Source of the DNA: Gemmatimonadales bacterium
GTDB taxonomy: Bacteria; Gemmatimonadota; Gemmatimonadetes; Gemmatimonadales; GWC2-71-9
DNA length: 64,000 nucleotides
Reading direction: 5' to 3'
Assembly: GCA_036500345.1 (NCBI GenBank)
Contig: DASYCE010000011.1
Location: forward strand, 146,951-210,950
Shown: piece after piece, positions 50,300-57,745 of the stretch
How positions within the stretch are numbered: position 1 is the stretch's first letter
Layout: the number at the start of each line of letters is the position of its first letter
The notes under the pieces: model-generated
Databases searched by the model: none
Seen by the model: the letters and a program-made list of their open reading frames with translations, nothing else
Told to the model about the DNA's origin: nothing
Program-made: the position numbers and the translations under genes

Positions 50300-50316
50300 A
50301 AGTCTGTTGACGTGGC

Positions 50317-52374
50317 CTACCAGACTGTCGGCCGAAGCGAATCGGCGCGCACCATCGGATCGGTGTCCTTGCATCCCCATGCAGCCCTGAACTCGGGCAT
50401 GTTGCTGAGCGGACCGTTGACCCGCCACTCCGCCGGGGCGTGTTCATCGGCGCTGATCAGCATCCTTGCGTACGCCGGCCGGTCGAGCTCGCGCCACGCC
50501 TGCGCCCATCCGAGGAAGAAGCGCTGCTCCGGCGTGAAGCCATCAATCTTCGTCCGCGGGCCGTTGCCGAGCGCCGATTCCATTGCGGCGTATGCGACGG
50601 TCAGTCCGCCGAAATCGGCGATGTTCTCGCCGAGGGTCAGGGCACCGTTTACATGCGTGACGCTGTCGAGCACGGTGTATCCGTTGAATTGATCGGCGAC
50701 CTTCTTCGCCTGCGCGACGTACTTGGTGGCGTCGTCCTTGGTCCACCAGTCCTTGAGGTTCCCGTCCTTGTCGAACTGGCGCCCCTGGTCATCGAAACCG
50801 TGGGTCATTTCGTGGCCGATCACCGCGCCCATCGCCCCGTAGTTGACCGCGTCGTCGGCGTTGGGATCGTAGAACGGCGGCTGCAGGATCCCCGCCGGGA
50901 AAACAATCTCGTTCATCAGCGGGTTGTAATAGGCGTTGACCGTCGGCGGTGTCATCGTCCACTCGGTGCGGTCGACCGGCTTGCCGATCTTGGCCCACTG
51001 CCGCGCCGTCTCGAAGCGGTCGGCTGCGTGGGCGTCGGCGAAATACGCTGCCGGCTTGATCTCCAGCGCCGAGTAATCGCGCCACTTGTCGGGATAGCCG
51101 ATCTTCTGCGCGTATGCCGCCAGCTTGTCGACCGCGCGCGCCTTGGTCGAGTCGCTCATCCAGGTGAGCTGTTCGATCCGGTCGTGCAGCGCCGCGACGA
51201 GGGTCGAGACGATCTTCACGGCGCGCGCCTTCGCCTCCGGCGTAAACGCCGTCTTGACGTATTCCTGCCCCAGCAATTCGCCCAGCGACCCATCGGTGGC
51301 ACTGACGCACCGCTTCCACCGCGGCAGGAGTTCCTTCGCGCCGGTGAACAACTGCACGAAGGTGAAATTCTCGTTGACGTACGGTGAACCGAGGCGGCTC
51401 GCCGCGCCCGAGAGGGCACGCCAGCGCAGGAGCGTCTTCCAGTCGGCGACCGGCACCGACGCCAGCATGCCGTCCACCGCCTGGAGGAACGCCGGCTGCG
51501 CCACATCAACATTGGTGATCGCCGGCGTCTGCTGCGCGGCGAAGAACGGTTCCCACTGGAAGTGCGGCGTCAGCTTGTCGACGTCCGCCAGGGTCATCTT
51601 GTGGTAGTTGGCATTGGGATCCCGCAGCTCGGCCGGCGCCTTCGACGCCTTCGCGAACGCCGTCTCCATCGTCATCACCGTCTGCGCTTCCTTCGCCGCG
51701 CTGTCGGGTGAATCACCAGCAAGGTGGAACATCCGGCCCATGTGACTGACGAACGCTGCCCGGATCGCCTGCGACGCGCTGTCGGTCTTGAAGTAGTAGT
51801 CGCGATCGGGCAGCGAGAGTCCGCTCTGGCCGAGGACGGCGATCTCGCTCGTTGCATCCTTGAAATCCTGCCCAGATCCGTCGCTCCACGGCGCGAGACC
51901 GTCGCTGTGTTCCAGTTCACCGAGGGCCGTCTTCAACTGCGCTGGAGTCTCGATCGCCGCAATCGATTGCAGCAGCGGGGTGAGCGGAGTGATCCCCTCC
52001 TTGTCGATCGCGACGGTGTCCATGCAGGCCGCGTAGAATGTGCCGACTTTCCATGATGCAGAACCCGCGGCGAGCTTGCCCGCGGCAGCATCCTTCGCGT
52101 CGCGTTCGAGAATGTCGTGGAGCACCGCTTCGTTGCGATCGGCGAGCTGCTGGAAGGCACCCCATTCCGGATACGCCGACGGAATGGTGTCGTGCTTGAG
52201 CCAGCCGCCGTTGGCGAACTGGTAGAAGTTGGTGCACGGTGCGCAGGTCGTGTCGAGATTCGCCCGCGAAATGGCCGGCGACGAAGGTGGTGCGGCGCTC
52301 TTCGGGGCACAGGCAATGGCGAAGAGCGAGAGCGCAGCAAGCGCCGCGACGGCATGACGGGTGCGATGATGCAT
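50317..52374 (-). CDS. M13-family (neprilysin-like) lipoprotein metallopeptidase
   Basis: A 685-residue zinc endopeptidase. The N-terminus RHAVAALAALSLFAIACAPK carries a lipobox (FAIAC), so it is an envelope lipoprotein; GAGG precedes the ATG. M13 landmarks: CAPCTNFYQFANGGWLKHDT near the N-terminus; the substrate-binding NAYYNPLMNEIVFPAGILQP; the zinc site GAVIGHEMTHGFDDQGRQFD near residue 521 (HExxH); and the third-ligand motif GALTLGENIADFGGLTVAYA near 578 (GENIAD). The C-terminal RADSLRPTVW matches the typical family ending with Trp. It probably degrades oligopeptides outside the cytoplasm. Confidence 0.95.
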   Translation of the reverse strand: MHHRTRHAVAALAALSLFAIACAPKSAAPPSSPAISRANLDTTCAPCTNFYQFANGGWLKHDTIPSAYPEWGAFQQLADRNEAVLHDILERDAKDAAAGKLAAGSASWKVGTFYAACMDTVAIDKEGITPLTPLLQSIAAIETPAQLKTALGELEHSDGLAPWSDGSGQDFKDATSEIAVLGQSGLSLPDRDYYFKTDSASQAIRAAFVSHMGRMFHLAGDSPDSAAKEAQTVMTMETAFAKASKAPAELRDPNANYHKMTLADVDKLTPHFQWEPFFAAQQTPAITNVDVAQPAFLQAVDGMLASVPVADWKTLLRWRALSGAASRLGSPYVNENFTFVQLFTGAKELLPRWKRCVSATDGSLGELLGQEYVKTAFTPEAKARAVKIVSTLVAALHDRIEQLTWMSDSTKARAVDKLAAYAQKIGYPDKWRDYSALEIKPAAYFADAHAADRFETARQWAKIGKPVDRTEWTMTPPTVNAYYNPLMNEIVFPAGILQPPFYDPNADDAVNYGAMGAVIGHEMTHGFDDQGRQFDKDGNLKDWWTKDDATKYVAQAKKVADQFNGYTVLDSVTHVNGALTLGENIADFGGLTVAYAAMESALGNGPRTKIDGFTPEQRFFLGWAQAWRELDRPAYARMLISADEHAPAEWRVNGPLSNMPEFRAAWGCKDTDPMVRADSLRPTVW

Positions 52375-52501
52375 GGGATCCTCGGCGGGGAATTGCCTTA
52401 ATGATACTGTCTCGCGCTTCGGGCGGGGCGCGCGAGGTACCTTTGAGTATCCTCATCAATCCCGTAGTGAATCGCCGCACCGCACCGGAAAAGGATCGCA
52501 G

Positions 52502-52738
52502 ATGACTCCGCGTCAATGGGACTGGCTCCGCGATTTCTCCATCCGATTGCTCATGTTCGGATTCTTTGCGGTGGCCGCTCTCATGCTGCGTCAGCCAGGC
52601 CACGAGCCATTGGTCGCGTTGCCGCTCCCCGCACGGATCGTCGCAGCGGTCTTCCTTGCGGTCCTGCTCTCGGCGCTGAGCGCCACCTTCAAGGATTGGC
52701 GCAGACAACGCCTCGCCCGGCGGCTCCCCACGAACTAG
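52502..52738 (+). CDS. small two-helix membrane protein
   Basis: A 78-residue membrane protein with two helices, IRLLMFGFFAVAALMLRQPG and ARIVAAVFLAVLLSALSATF, followed by a very basic cytoplasmic tail (KDWRRQRLARRLPTN). AGGATC lies eight bases before ATG 52502. No family is recognised. It stands just upstream of PadR/ADOP pair 4 on the same strand but is separated by that pair's operator, so it is probably a separate unit. Confidence 0.6.
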   Translation: MTPRQWDWLRDFSIRLLMFGFFAVAALMLRQPGHEPLVALPLPARIVAAVFLAVLLSALSATFKDWRRQRLARRLPTN

Positions 52739-52787
52739 TCACGGGCTGCCGTCCCCCTCCTGTTGCTTTTCGACAGGAGCACCTCCA

Positions 52788-52812
52788 TCTTCTGTCGGAA
52801 CCCGACAGAAGA
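52788..52812. promoter_or_regulatory. perfect 11-bp inverted repeat, candidate operator (pair 4)
   Basis: TCTTCTGTCGG and CCGACAGAAGA are perfect inverted arms separated by AAC, ending six bases before the PadR start codon at 52819. A bound dimer here would block transcription or translation start. The TGTCG/CGACA half-site is shared with the operator of pair 2 at 10793. Another CGACAGGAG-type half-site is seen at 52771. Confidence 0.7.
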
Positions 52813-52818
52813 GCCCCC

Positions 52819-53151
52819 ATGTCCGCGCCATCCTCCGACGTCGTCCGTGGCACCCTCGATCTCCTGATCCTCAAGACCCTCGCGCTTGACGCCATGCATG
52901 GCTGGGGAATCTCGCAACGGATCCAGCAGATGTCCCGCGGGGTGCTCGATGTCAATCAGGGGTCGCTCTACCCCGCCCTCCAGCGGCTGGAGCAGAAGGG
53001 ATGGATCGACAGCGACTGGCGCGCCAGCGATAACAATCGCCGCGCCAAGTACTACCGGCTGACCGCGATCGGGCGCCGAGCACTTCATCAGGAGACCGCC
53101 AGCTGGCGCCGCTACGTGGCCACCATCGATCTCATTCTCGGCGAGGTGTGA
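52819..53151 (+). CDS. PadR-family transcriptional regulator (pair 4)
   Basis: A 110-residue PadR-type regulator starting at MSAPSSDVVRGTLDLLILKT. Further landmarks are LDAMHGWGISQRIQQMSRGV, the signature NQGSLYPALQRLEQKGWIDS and NNRRAKYYRLTAIGRRALHQ. The frame extends upstream, but homology starts at ATG 52819, which lies directly behind a 25-bp palindrome and has no good ribosome-binding site, so a leaderless transcript is possible. The stop is one base from the ADOP start. Confidence 0.93.
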   Translation: MSAPSSDVVRGTLDLLILKTLALDAMHGWGISQRIQQMSRGVLDVNQGSLYPALQRLEQKGWIDSDWRASDNNRRAKYYRLTAIGRRALHQETASWRRYVATIDLILGEV

Positions 53152-53152
53152 A

Positions 53153-55813
53153 ATGGATCGCCTTCGCCTTGCGCTGGCCAGAATCCGCGGGCTCTTCGGT
53201 CGCAGCGGCCGCGACCAGAACCTCAACGACGAGATCGCGCATCATCTCGAGCTGGAGACGCGCCAGCGGATCGCCGCCGGCGTCGCGCCGGACGAAGCGC
53301 AGCGCCAGGCGCGCCTCGCCTTCGGTCCGATCGAAGCGATGAAGGAGATGCACCGCGACGGACGCGGGATCATCTGGCTCGAGGAGTTCGTCGGCGATCT
53401 GCGCTACGCCTTCCGCGCACTGCGCCGCGCACCGATTCTCGGCGGTGCCGCGATCATCACGCTCGCCATCGGCATCGGCGCCAACACCGCGATCTATTCC
53501 GCGGTGGACGCCGTGATCCTCCGCCCGCTCCCGTTCAACGACCCCGACCGGCTGGTGATGCTGACCGAGGAAAATGTGGACCGCGGCTGGCACCTCAACG
53601 TCGCCGCCCCGGCGAACTATCTCGACTGGAAGGATCAGGTCGCGGCGTTCAAGGATGTCGCCGCGTACATCCCCTACTTCGACACCGTCACGCTTACCGG
53701 TCAAGGCGAGCCGCGAGCGATCGATGGCGCCACCGTGACCGGCAACTTTTTCTCGGTCCTCGGCGTGCGGGCGGCACGCGGCCGAACCTTCACCGATCAG
53801 GAGACGTGGAGCGGCGGGACGATCGTGGCAATCATCAGCGATCGCCTCTGGCGAACCCAGTTCGGTGCCGATCCCGCGGTCGTGGGGCGTACGGTCCAGC
53901 TCGCCGGCACTGGTGCCGAGATCGTCGGGATCATGCCGCCGGGTTTCACCTATCCATCGGCGTCCACCGATGTCTGGGTTCCCACTGGATGGAATCGGGA
54001 CAATCGATCGCAGGTCTTCTTCCGGCGGGCTCATTTCATCCGCCCGATCGCGCGCCTCAAGCCCGGTGTGACCGCGCACGAGGCCAACGCGCAACTGCAG
54101 GTCGTGGTGCAGCGACTGCAGCAGCAATACCCCGCCACCAACACGCACATGGGCGCGGCCTTGCTCCCGCTGCACGACTTCATTGTCGGCACGACGCGGC
54201 AGCCGCTGATCGTCCTTCTCGCGGCGGTCGGGTTGCTGCTGCTGATCGCGTGCGCAAATGTCGGCAACCTGATGCTGATCCAGGCAGCGGGACGCGGCCG
54301 CGAAACTGCGCTGCGCCTCGCCCTCGGCGCGCGCCGCGGACGCCTGGTTCGCCAGGGACTCGCCGAGAATCTTCTCCTCTCCGTCACCGGCGGCGCCGTC
54401 GGGCTGGCACTGGGCTGGTGGGGAACCCACGCGCTGGCCGCATTGATACCGTCGGGGATGCTTCCGGTTGACGACATCAGCGTCCGCTGGCCGGTGGTCG
54501 GGTATGTCATCGCGATCACCCTGGGGAGCGGCGTCATCTTCGGCATGGCACCGATCCTCTGGACGCTGCGGCGTGTGCCCGGCGACGCGCTCAAGGAGGG
54601 TGGGCGCGGCGCGGGGACCAGCCAGCGGATGAGGCGCTGGGGTCGGTTCATCGTCGTGGCGGAGGTGGCGCTGGCGCTGCTGCTCTCGATCGGTGCCGGC
54701 CTGCTGGTGCGTTCGTTTCAGCGGCTCGAGCGCGTCAATCCCGGATTCGATCCCGATGGCGTCCTCGCGATCTCGACGAATATCCCCGGCACACGTTACG
54801 ACACCGCAACGAAGATCAGCGCCTTCTATCGCACGGTGCTGCAACAGGTCAGCGCCATCCCAGACGTGCGCTCCGCCGCGGTGACGACGTCGCTGCCGCT
54901 GACCGGAGGCGTCGGCTGGACCAGCGACTTCACCGCGGCGGGACGTGGACCGGACGGCTACGGTACCGAGGTGGCACACCGGTCGGTTTCGCCCGATTAC
55001 TTCCGCACCATGCACGTCCCGATCATCCGGGGACGCGGGTTCACGCCGGCCGATCGCTTCGACGGCGCCCAGGTCGTGGTGATCAACGAGGCGCTGGCGC
55101 GGAGCTACTTCCGCGGCGAGAACCCGGTCGGGCAGCGGATCGCGTTCGACCGGATTCCCGATTCCAATTCAGTCTGGCGCACCGTCGTCGGCGTGGTGGG
55201 CGACGAACGACAGGCCGCGCTCGCGACGGCGTCACAGATCGAATTGATCACGCCCGAACAGCAGGCGCCCTCGACCTTCATGAACCTCATGGTACGCACC
55301 GGCCATGATCCAATGGCGGTGGCGGGATCGATCAGGCGGGTCGTGGCCGGCATCGATCCGTCGATCGCCTTCACCAGCGTGCAGACAATGGACGACGTGC
55401 GCGATCAGTCGCTGGCGCAGGCGCGCTTCCTGATGACGCTGCTCTTTGCCTTTGCCGGCGCGGGATTGCTTCTCGGTGCCGTCGGTGTGTACGGCGTCAT
55501 GGCCCACGCCGCCCGCGGGCGGACCCGCGAGATGGGAATTCGCGTGGCGCTCGGCGCACAGCGGCCGGCGGTGCGCTGGCTTGTCCTGCGCGAGGGATTG
55601 CTCCTGACCGCGGCCGGAGTGGCGCTGGGCGTCGCCGCGGCGCTGGTCGCCTGCCGCGCGATGACTGCGCTTCTCTATCAGGTCGCGGCGAGCGACCCGG
55701 TGACGTTCCTCGTCGTCCCGTCGGTCCTTGCCTGCACCGCATTGATGGCCACCTGGCTTCCAGCGGCGCGCGCCGCGCGGGCCGATCCGATGGAATCACT
55801 TCGAGCGGAATAG
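53153..55813 (+). CDS. ADOP-family ABC-type permease (pair 4)
   Basis: An 886-residue duplicated FtsX/MacB-type permease. The prefix region has NDEIAHHLELETRQRIAAGV; first helix AAIITLAIGIGANTAIYSAV; first FtsX block LLLIACANVGNLMLIQAAGR with LRLALGARRGRLVRQGLAEN; second block LLGAVGVYGVMAHAARGRTR followed by EMGIRVALGAQRPAVRWLVL. It ends RAARADPMESLRAE. It is the closest in layout to pair 1. No ATPase gene is present nearby. Two inverted repeats follow the stop codon. Confidence 0.92.
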   Translation: MDRLRLALARIRGLFGRSGRDQNLNDEIAHHLELETRQRIAAGVAPDEAQRQARLAFGPIEAMKEMHRDGRGIIWLEEFVGDLRYAFRALRRAPILGGAAIITLAIGIGANTAIYSAVDAVILRPLPFNDPDRLVMLTEENVDRGWHLNVAAPANYLDWKDQVAAFKDVAAYIPYFDTVTLTGQGEPRAIDGATVTGNFFSVLGVRAARGRTFTDQETWSGGTIVAIISDRLWRTQFGADPAVVGRTVQLAGTGAEIVGIMPPGFTYPSASTDVWVPTGWNRDNRSQVFFRRAHFIRPIARLKPGVTAHEANAQLQVVVQRLQQQYPATNTHMGAALLPLHDFIVGTTRQPLIVLLAAVGLLLLIACANVGNLMLIQAAGRGRETALRLALGARRGRLVRQGLAENLLLSVTGGAVGLALGWWGTHALAALIPSGMLPVDDISVRWPVVGYVIAITLGSGVIFGMAPILWTLRRVPGDALKEGGRGAGTSQRMRRWGRFIVVAEVALALLLSIGAGLLVRSFQRLERVNPGFDPDGVLAISTNIPGTRYDTATKISAFYRTVLQQVSAIPDVRSAAVTTSLPLTGGVGWTSDFTAAGRGPDGYGTEVAHRSVSPDYFRTMHVPIIRGRGFTPADRFDGAQVVVINEALARSYFRGENPVGQRIAFDRIPDSNSVWRTVVGVVGDERQAALATASQIELITPEQQAPSTFMNLMVRTGHDPMAVAGSIRRVVAGIDPSIAFTSVQTMDDVRDQSLAQARFLMTLLFAFAGAGLLLGAVGVYGVMAHAARGRTREMGIRVALGAQRPAVRWLVLREGLLLTAAGVALGVAAALVACRAMTALLYQVAASDPVTFLVVPSVLACTALMATWLPAARAARADPMESLRAE

Positions 55814-55887
55814 CGGTCGGTAACCGACCGCATCGAGCGCGACCTTGACTCGGATGAGTCCCGGCGGAGATTCCCCCCGGGACTCAT
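55813..55887. terminator. two consecutive inverted repeats after ADOP 4
   Basis: GCGGTCGGT-A-ACCGACCGC (55813-55831) starts on the last base of the stop codon. A second stem, ATGAGTCCCGG (55854-55864) with CCGGGACTCAT (55877-55887), has 11 perfect pairs and a 12-base loop. The second fits a terminator. The first, a short-spaced palindrome, could instead be an operator for the gene at 55914. Confidence 0.6.
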
Positions 55888-55913
55888 TCCTGTCACGAAC
55901 AACGGGGGATCCG

Positions 55914-56228
55914 ATGTACCTCATTCGCGAGATCATGTATTGCCGTCCCGGCAAGGTACGGGGGATGGTCGAGAAGTTTCAGGCGATGTCGAAGCTCGGC
56001 GAAAAGTCCGGCATGCCGAAGATGAGGGTCATGACCGACTTCTGCGCCGAACAGTACTGGACGGTGGTGGCGGAGTTCGAAGTCCCGACCCTGCAGGCGT
56101 TCGAGACGATGATGAGCGGCCCGGGCCAGGGGTCGGCCGAAGACATGAAGAAGATGGAAGAGGTAATGAAGGGGTACCACGATCTGGTGAAGCGCGGAAA
56201 GCGCGAGATCTACAAGATCGAAGGATAG
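55914..56228 (+). CDS. ABM/NIPSNAP-type small protein
   Basis: A 104-residue cytoplasmic protein starting at MYLIREIMYCRPGKVRGMVE with CGGGGGA before the ATG. The pattern of a beta strand, a long helix (KFQAMSKLGEKSGMP), a beta strand (QYWTVVAEFEVPTLQAFETM) and a final helix ending KRGKREIYKIEG matches dimeric alpha-beta barrel proteins such as the antibiotic-biosynthesis-monooxygenase and NIPSNAP families. No catalytic residues can be assigned. It stands alone between terminator-like repeats. Confidence 0.65.
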   Translation: MYLIREIMYCRPGKVRGMVEKFQAMSKLGEKSGMPKMRVMTDFCAEQYWTVVAEFEVPTLQAFETMMSGPGQGSAEDMKKMEEVMKGYHDLVKRGKREIYKIEG

Positions 56229-56564
56229 AGACCTTCGGAGGCCGGTTGTCCGGATTTAAGACAACATGTCCTTAAAACCGGACACTCGACCGTCCGAGCG
56301 CTCATCTCACCAATCGCGATTTAACCCGGCACGATCCCGAAGACTTGGCCGTACCGCAGCATGCCTTTCGTCGGCGACGACGCGGCGCCATCCCAGGCAA
56401 ACCCAATGGATATGCGGCTTTCACGCTACCGCGCCCACGGCGACCTCGCAGGCGCACCATGGCGCGTGTCAGCGGACACGTCGGTGGCACGGCGCTCGCT
56501 CTGAGGTCCGCCGTCCACCAGGCAGTCCGATCCATCACGCACGCACGGCAAAGGAGCCCCCACC
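56229..56564. other. gene-free stretch with a 14-bp inverted repeat
   Basis: TGTCCGGATTTAAG (56247-56260) and CTTAAAACCGGACA (56271-56284) are inverted with 13 of 14 matches and a 10-base loop, starting 18 bases after the preceding stop. It contains AT-rich TTTAAG/CTTAAA cores unlike the surrounding DNA. It could be a terminator, an operator or the remnant of a mobile-element end. The remaining ~280 bases show no supported gene; AGGAG at 56552 is the next gene's ribosome-binding site. Confidence 0.5.
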
Positions 56565-57305
56565 ATGCCCGGCTACCGTTTTGGCAAGCATCCGCCCAAG
56601 CGCGACTATCGCACGCTGCGCTTCCACGACTATCTGTCGGCGACGCTGCCGCCACCACCCGCATCGCACGACGTCCTCAAGACCGTGTACGCCAATCTCA
56701 AGAGCGCCGATCCGACGCGGCTCTTTCCGCTCGACGGCAACGACACCCTCGGCGATTGCACCATCGCTGCGGTGGCGCATGCGTGCACGGCCTATCAGGC
56801 GCTGATCGGACGCAAGACGATCATGCCGCGGGCGGATGTGGTGAAGCTGTACCTGCGCCTCACCGGCGGCATCGACAGCGGGTTGAGCGAACTCGATGTG
56901 CTCAACTACTGGCGCAAGCACCCGGTGGCCGGCGACGAAATCCTGGCTTTCGCGGCCGTGAATCTCCGGAATCACACTCATGTGAAGCAGGCGATCGCAC
57001 TGTTCGGCGGCGTCTACCTCGGATTCCAGGTGCAGGAGGATTGCATCGCGGACTTCGACGCGCGGAAGGCGTGGACCCCAGGTCCGCTCACGCAGGACGG
57101 CCACGCGGTCTTCGCCGTCGGGTACGATCGTGAACATCTGACGGTGCTGACCTGGGGGAACACGCAACTCGCGACGTGGGGGTGGTGGGACGAATGCGTC
57201 GACGAGGCGTATGCGATCGTGCCGCCGGAGGCGAAGAATCCGGCCTTCGCGCCGGGCTTCTCGGTGGCGGCCCTGACCAGCGACCTGCAGGCCATCGCAA
57301 GCTGA
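56565..57305 (+). CDS. papain-like cysteine protease fold protein
   Basis: A 246-residue protein without signal peptide, starting at MPGYRFGKHPPKRDYRTLRF with AGGAG upstream. The papain-like order Cys-His-(Asn) is visible: NDTLGDCTIAAVAHACTAYQ (Cys near residue 65), TQDGHAVFAVGYD (His near 179) and LTVLTWGNTQLATWGWWDEC (Asn/Gln region near 197). These are characteristic of a group of bacterial and phage papain-fold proteins with an LGDCT motif. Whether it is an active protease and its substrate are unknown. It is a single gene followed by a strong hairpin. Confidence 0.75.
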   Translation: MPGYRFGKHPPKRDYRTLRFHDYLSATLPPPPASHDVLKTVYANLKSADPTRLFPLDGNDTLGDCTIAAVAHACTAYQALIGRKTIMPRADVVKLYLRLTGGIDSGLSELDVLNYWRKHPVAGDEILAFAAVNLRNHTHVKQAIALFGGVYLGFQVQEDCIADFDARKAWTPGPLTQDGHAVFAVGYDREHLTVLTWGNTQLATWGWWDECVDEAYAIVPPEAKNPAFAPGFSVAALTSDLQAIAS

Positions 57306-57312
57306 ATCGGCA

Positions 57313-57340
57313 GCCCGGGCCGCCTGGACGGGGCCCGGGC
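57313..57340 (+). terminator. intrinsic-type terminator after papain-like gene
   Basis: GCCCGGGCC (57313-57321) and GGCCCGGGC (57332-57340) form a perfect 9-bp stem with a 10-base loop, followed shortly by CCTTTTCG. It lies eight bases after the stop codon. Confidence 0.7.
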
Positions 57341-57367
57341 AACCTTTTCGTGCCGGGCGGTATCTTA

Positions 57368-57386
57368 CCTTTAGATCATCTGAAGG
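57368..57386. promoter_or_regulatory. near-palindrome before PadR gene of pair 5
   Basis: CCTTTAGAT-C-ATCTGAAGG has eight of nine matching positions in its arms. The right arm overlaps the ribosome-binding site (AAGGAG) of the PadR gene at 57395, and TATCTT just upstream (57361-57366) may be a -10 element. It is a candidate autorepression site, with different half-sites from pairs 2 and 4. Confidence 0.5.
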
Positions 57387-57394
57387 AGACTGCC

Positions 57395-57745
57395 ATGGCC
57401 GACCCGCGCAACGAACTGGTCCAGGGAACCCTGGAGATGCTGGTGCTCCGCACCCTCGCGCTCGAACCGATGCACGGGTGGGGGATTGCCCACCGGATCG
57501 AGCAGATGTCCGGTGCCGTCTTCCTGGTGACGCAGGGATCGCTCTACCCCGCCCTCATCCGGATGAAGCGGCGCGGCTGGGTCCGGACCTCGTGGCGCAC
57601 GACCGAGAACAACCGGCGCGCGCGGTATTACGAACTCACCGCGATCGGTGCGAGCCAGCTCGACGTCGAACGCGCCGCGTGGCAGCGCGCGTCGGAGGCG
57701 ATCAACGGCATCCTGAGCCCGCGCTGGGCACTGGCGGACCTGTGA
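57395..57745 (+). CDS. PadR-family transcriptional regulator (pair 5)
   Basis: A 116-residue PadR-type regulator starting at MADPRNELVQGTLEMLVLRT. Further landmarks are EPMHGWGIAHRIEQMSG, the signature TQGSLYPALIRMKRRGWVRT and ENNRRARYYELTAIGASQLD in the wing. ATG 57395 has AAGGAG at seven bases. The stop overlaps the ADOP start (GTGA at 57742), so the pair is translationally coupled. Confidence 0.93.
   Translation: MADPRNELVQGTLEMLVLRTLALEPMHGWGIAHRIEQMSGAVFLVTQGSLYPALIRMKRRGWVRTSWRTTENNRRARYYELTAIGASQLDVERAAWQRASEAINGILSPRWALADL

Noticed and set aside
56247..56284. Complete insertion sequence
   Set aside because: Only a short hairpin-like repeat is present, with no transposase gene or matching second end.
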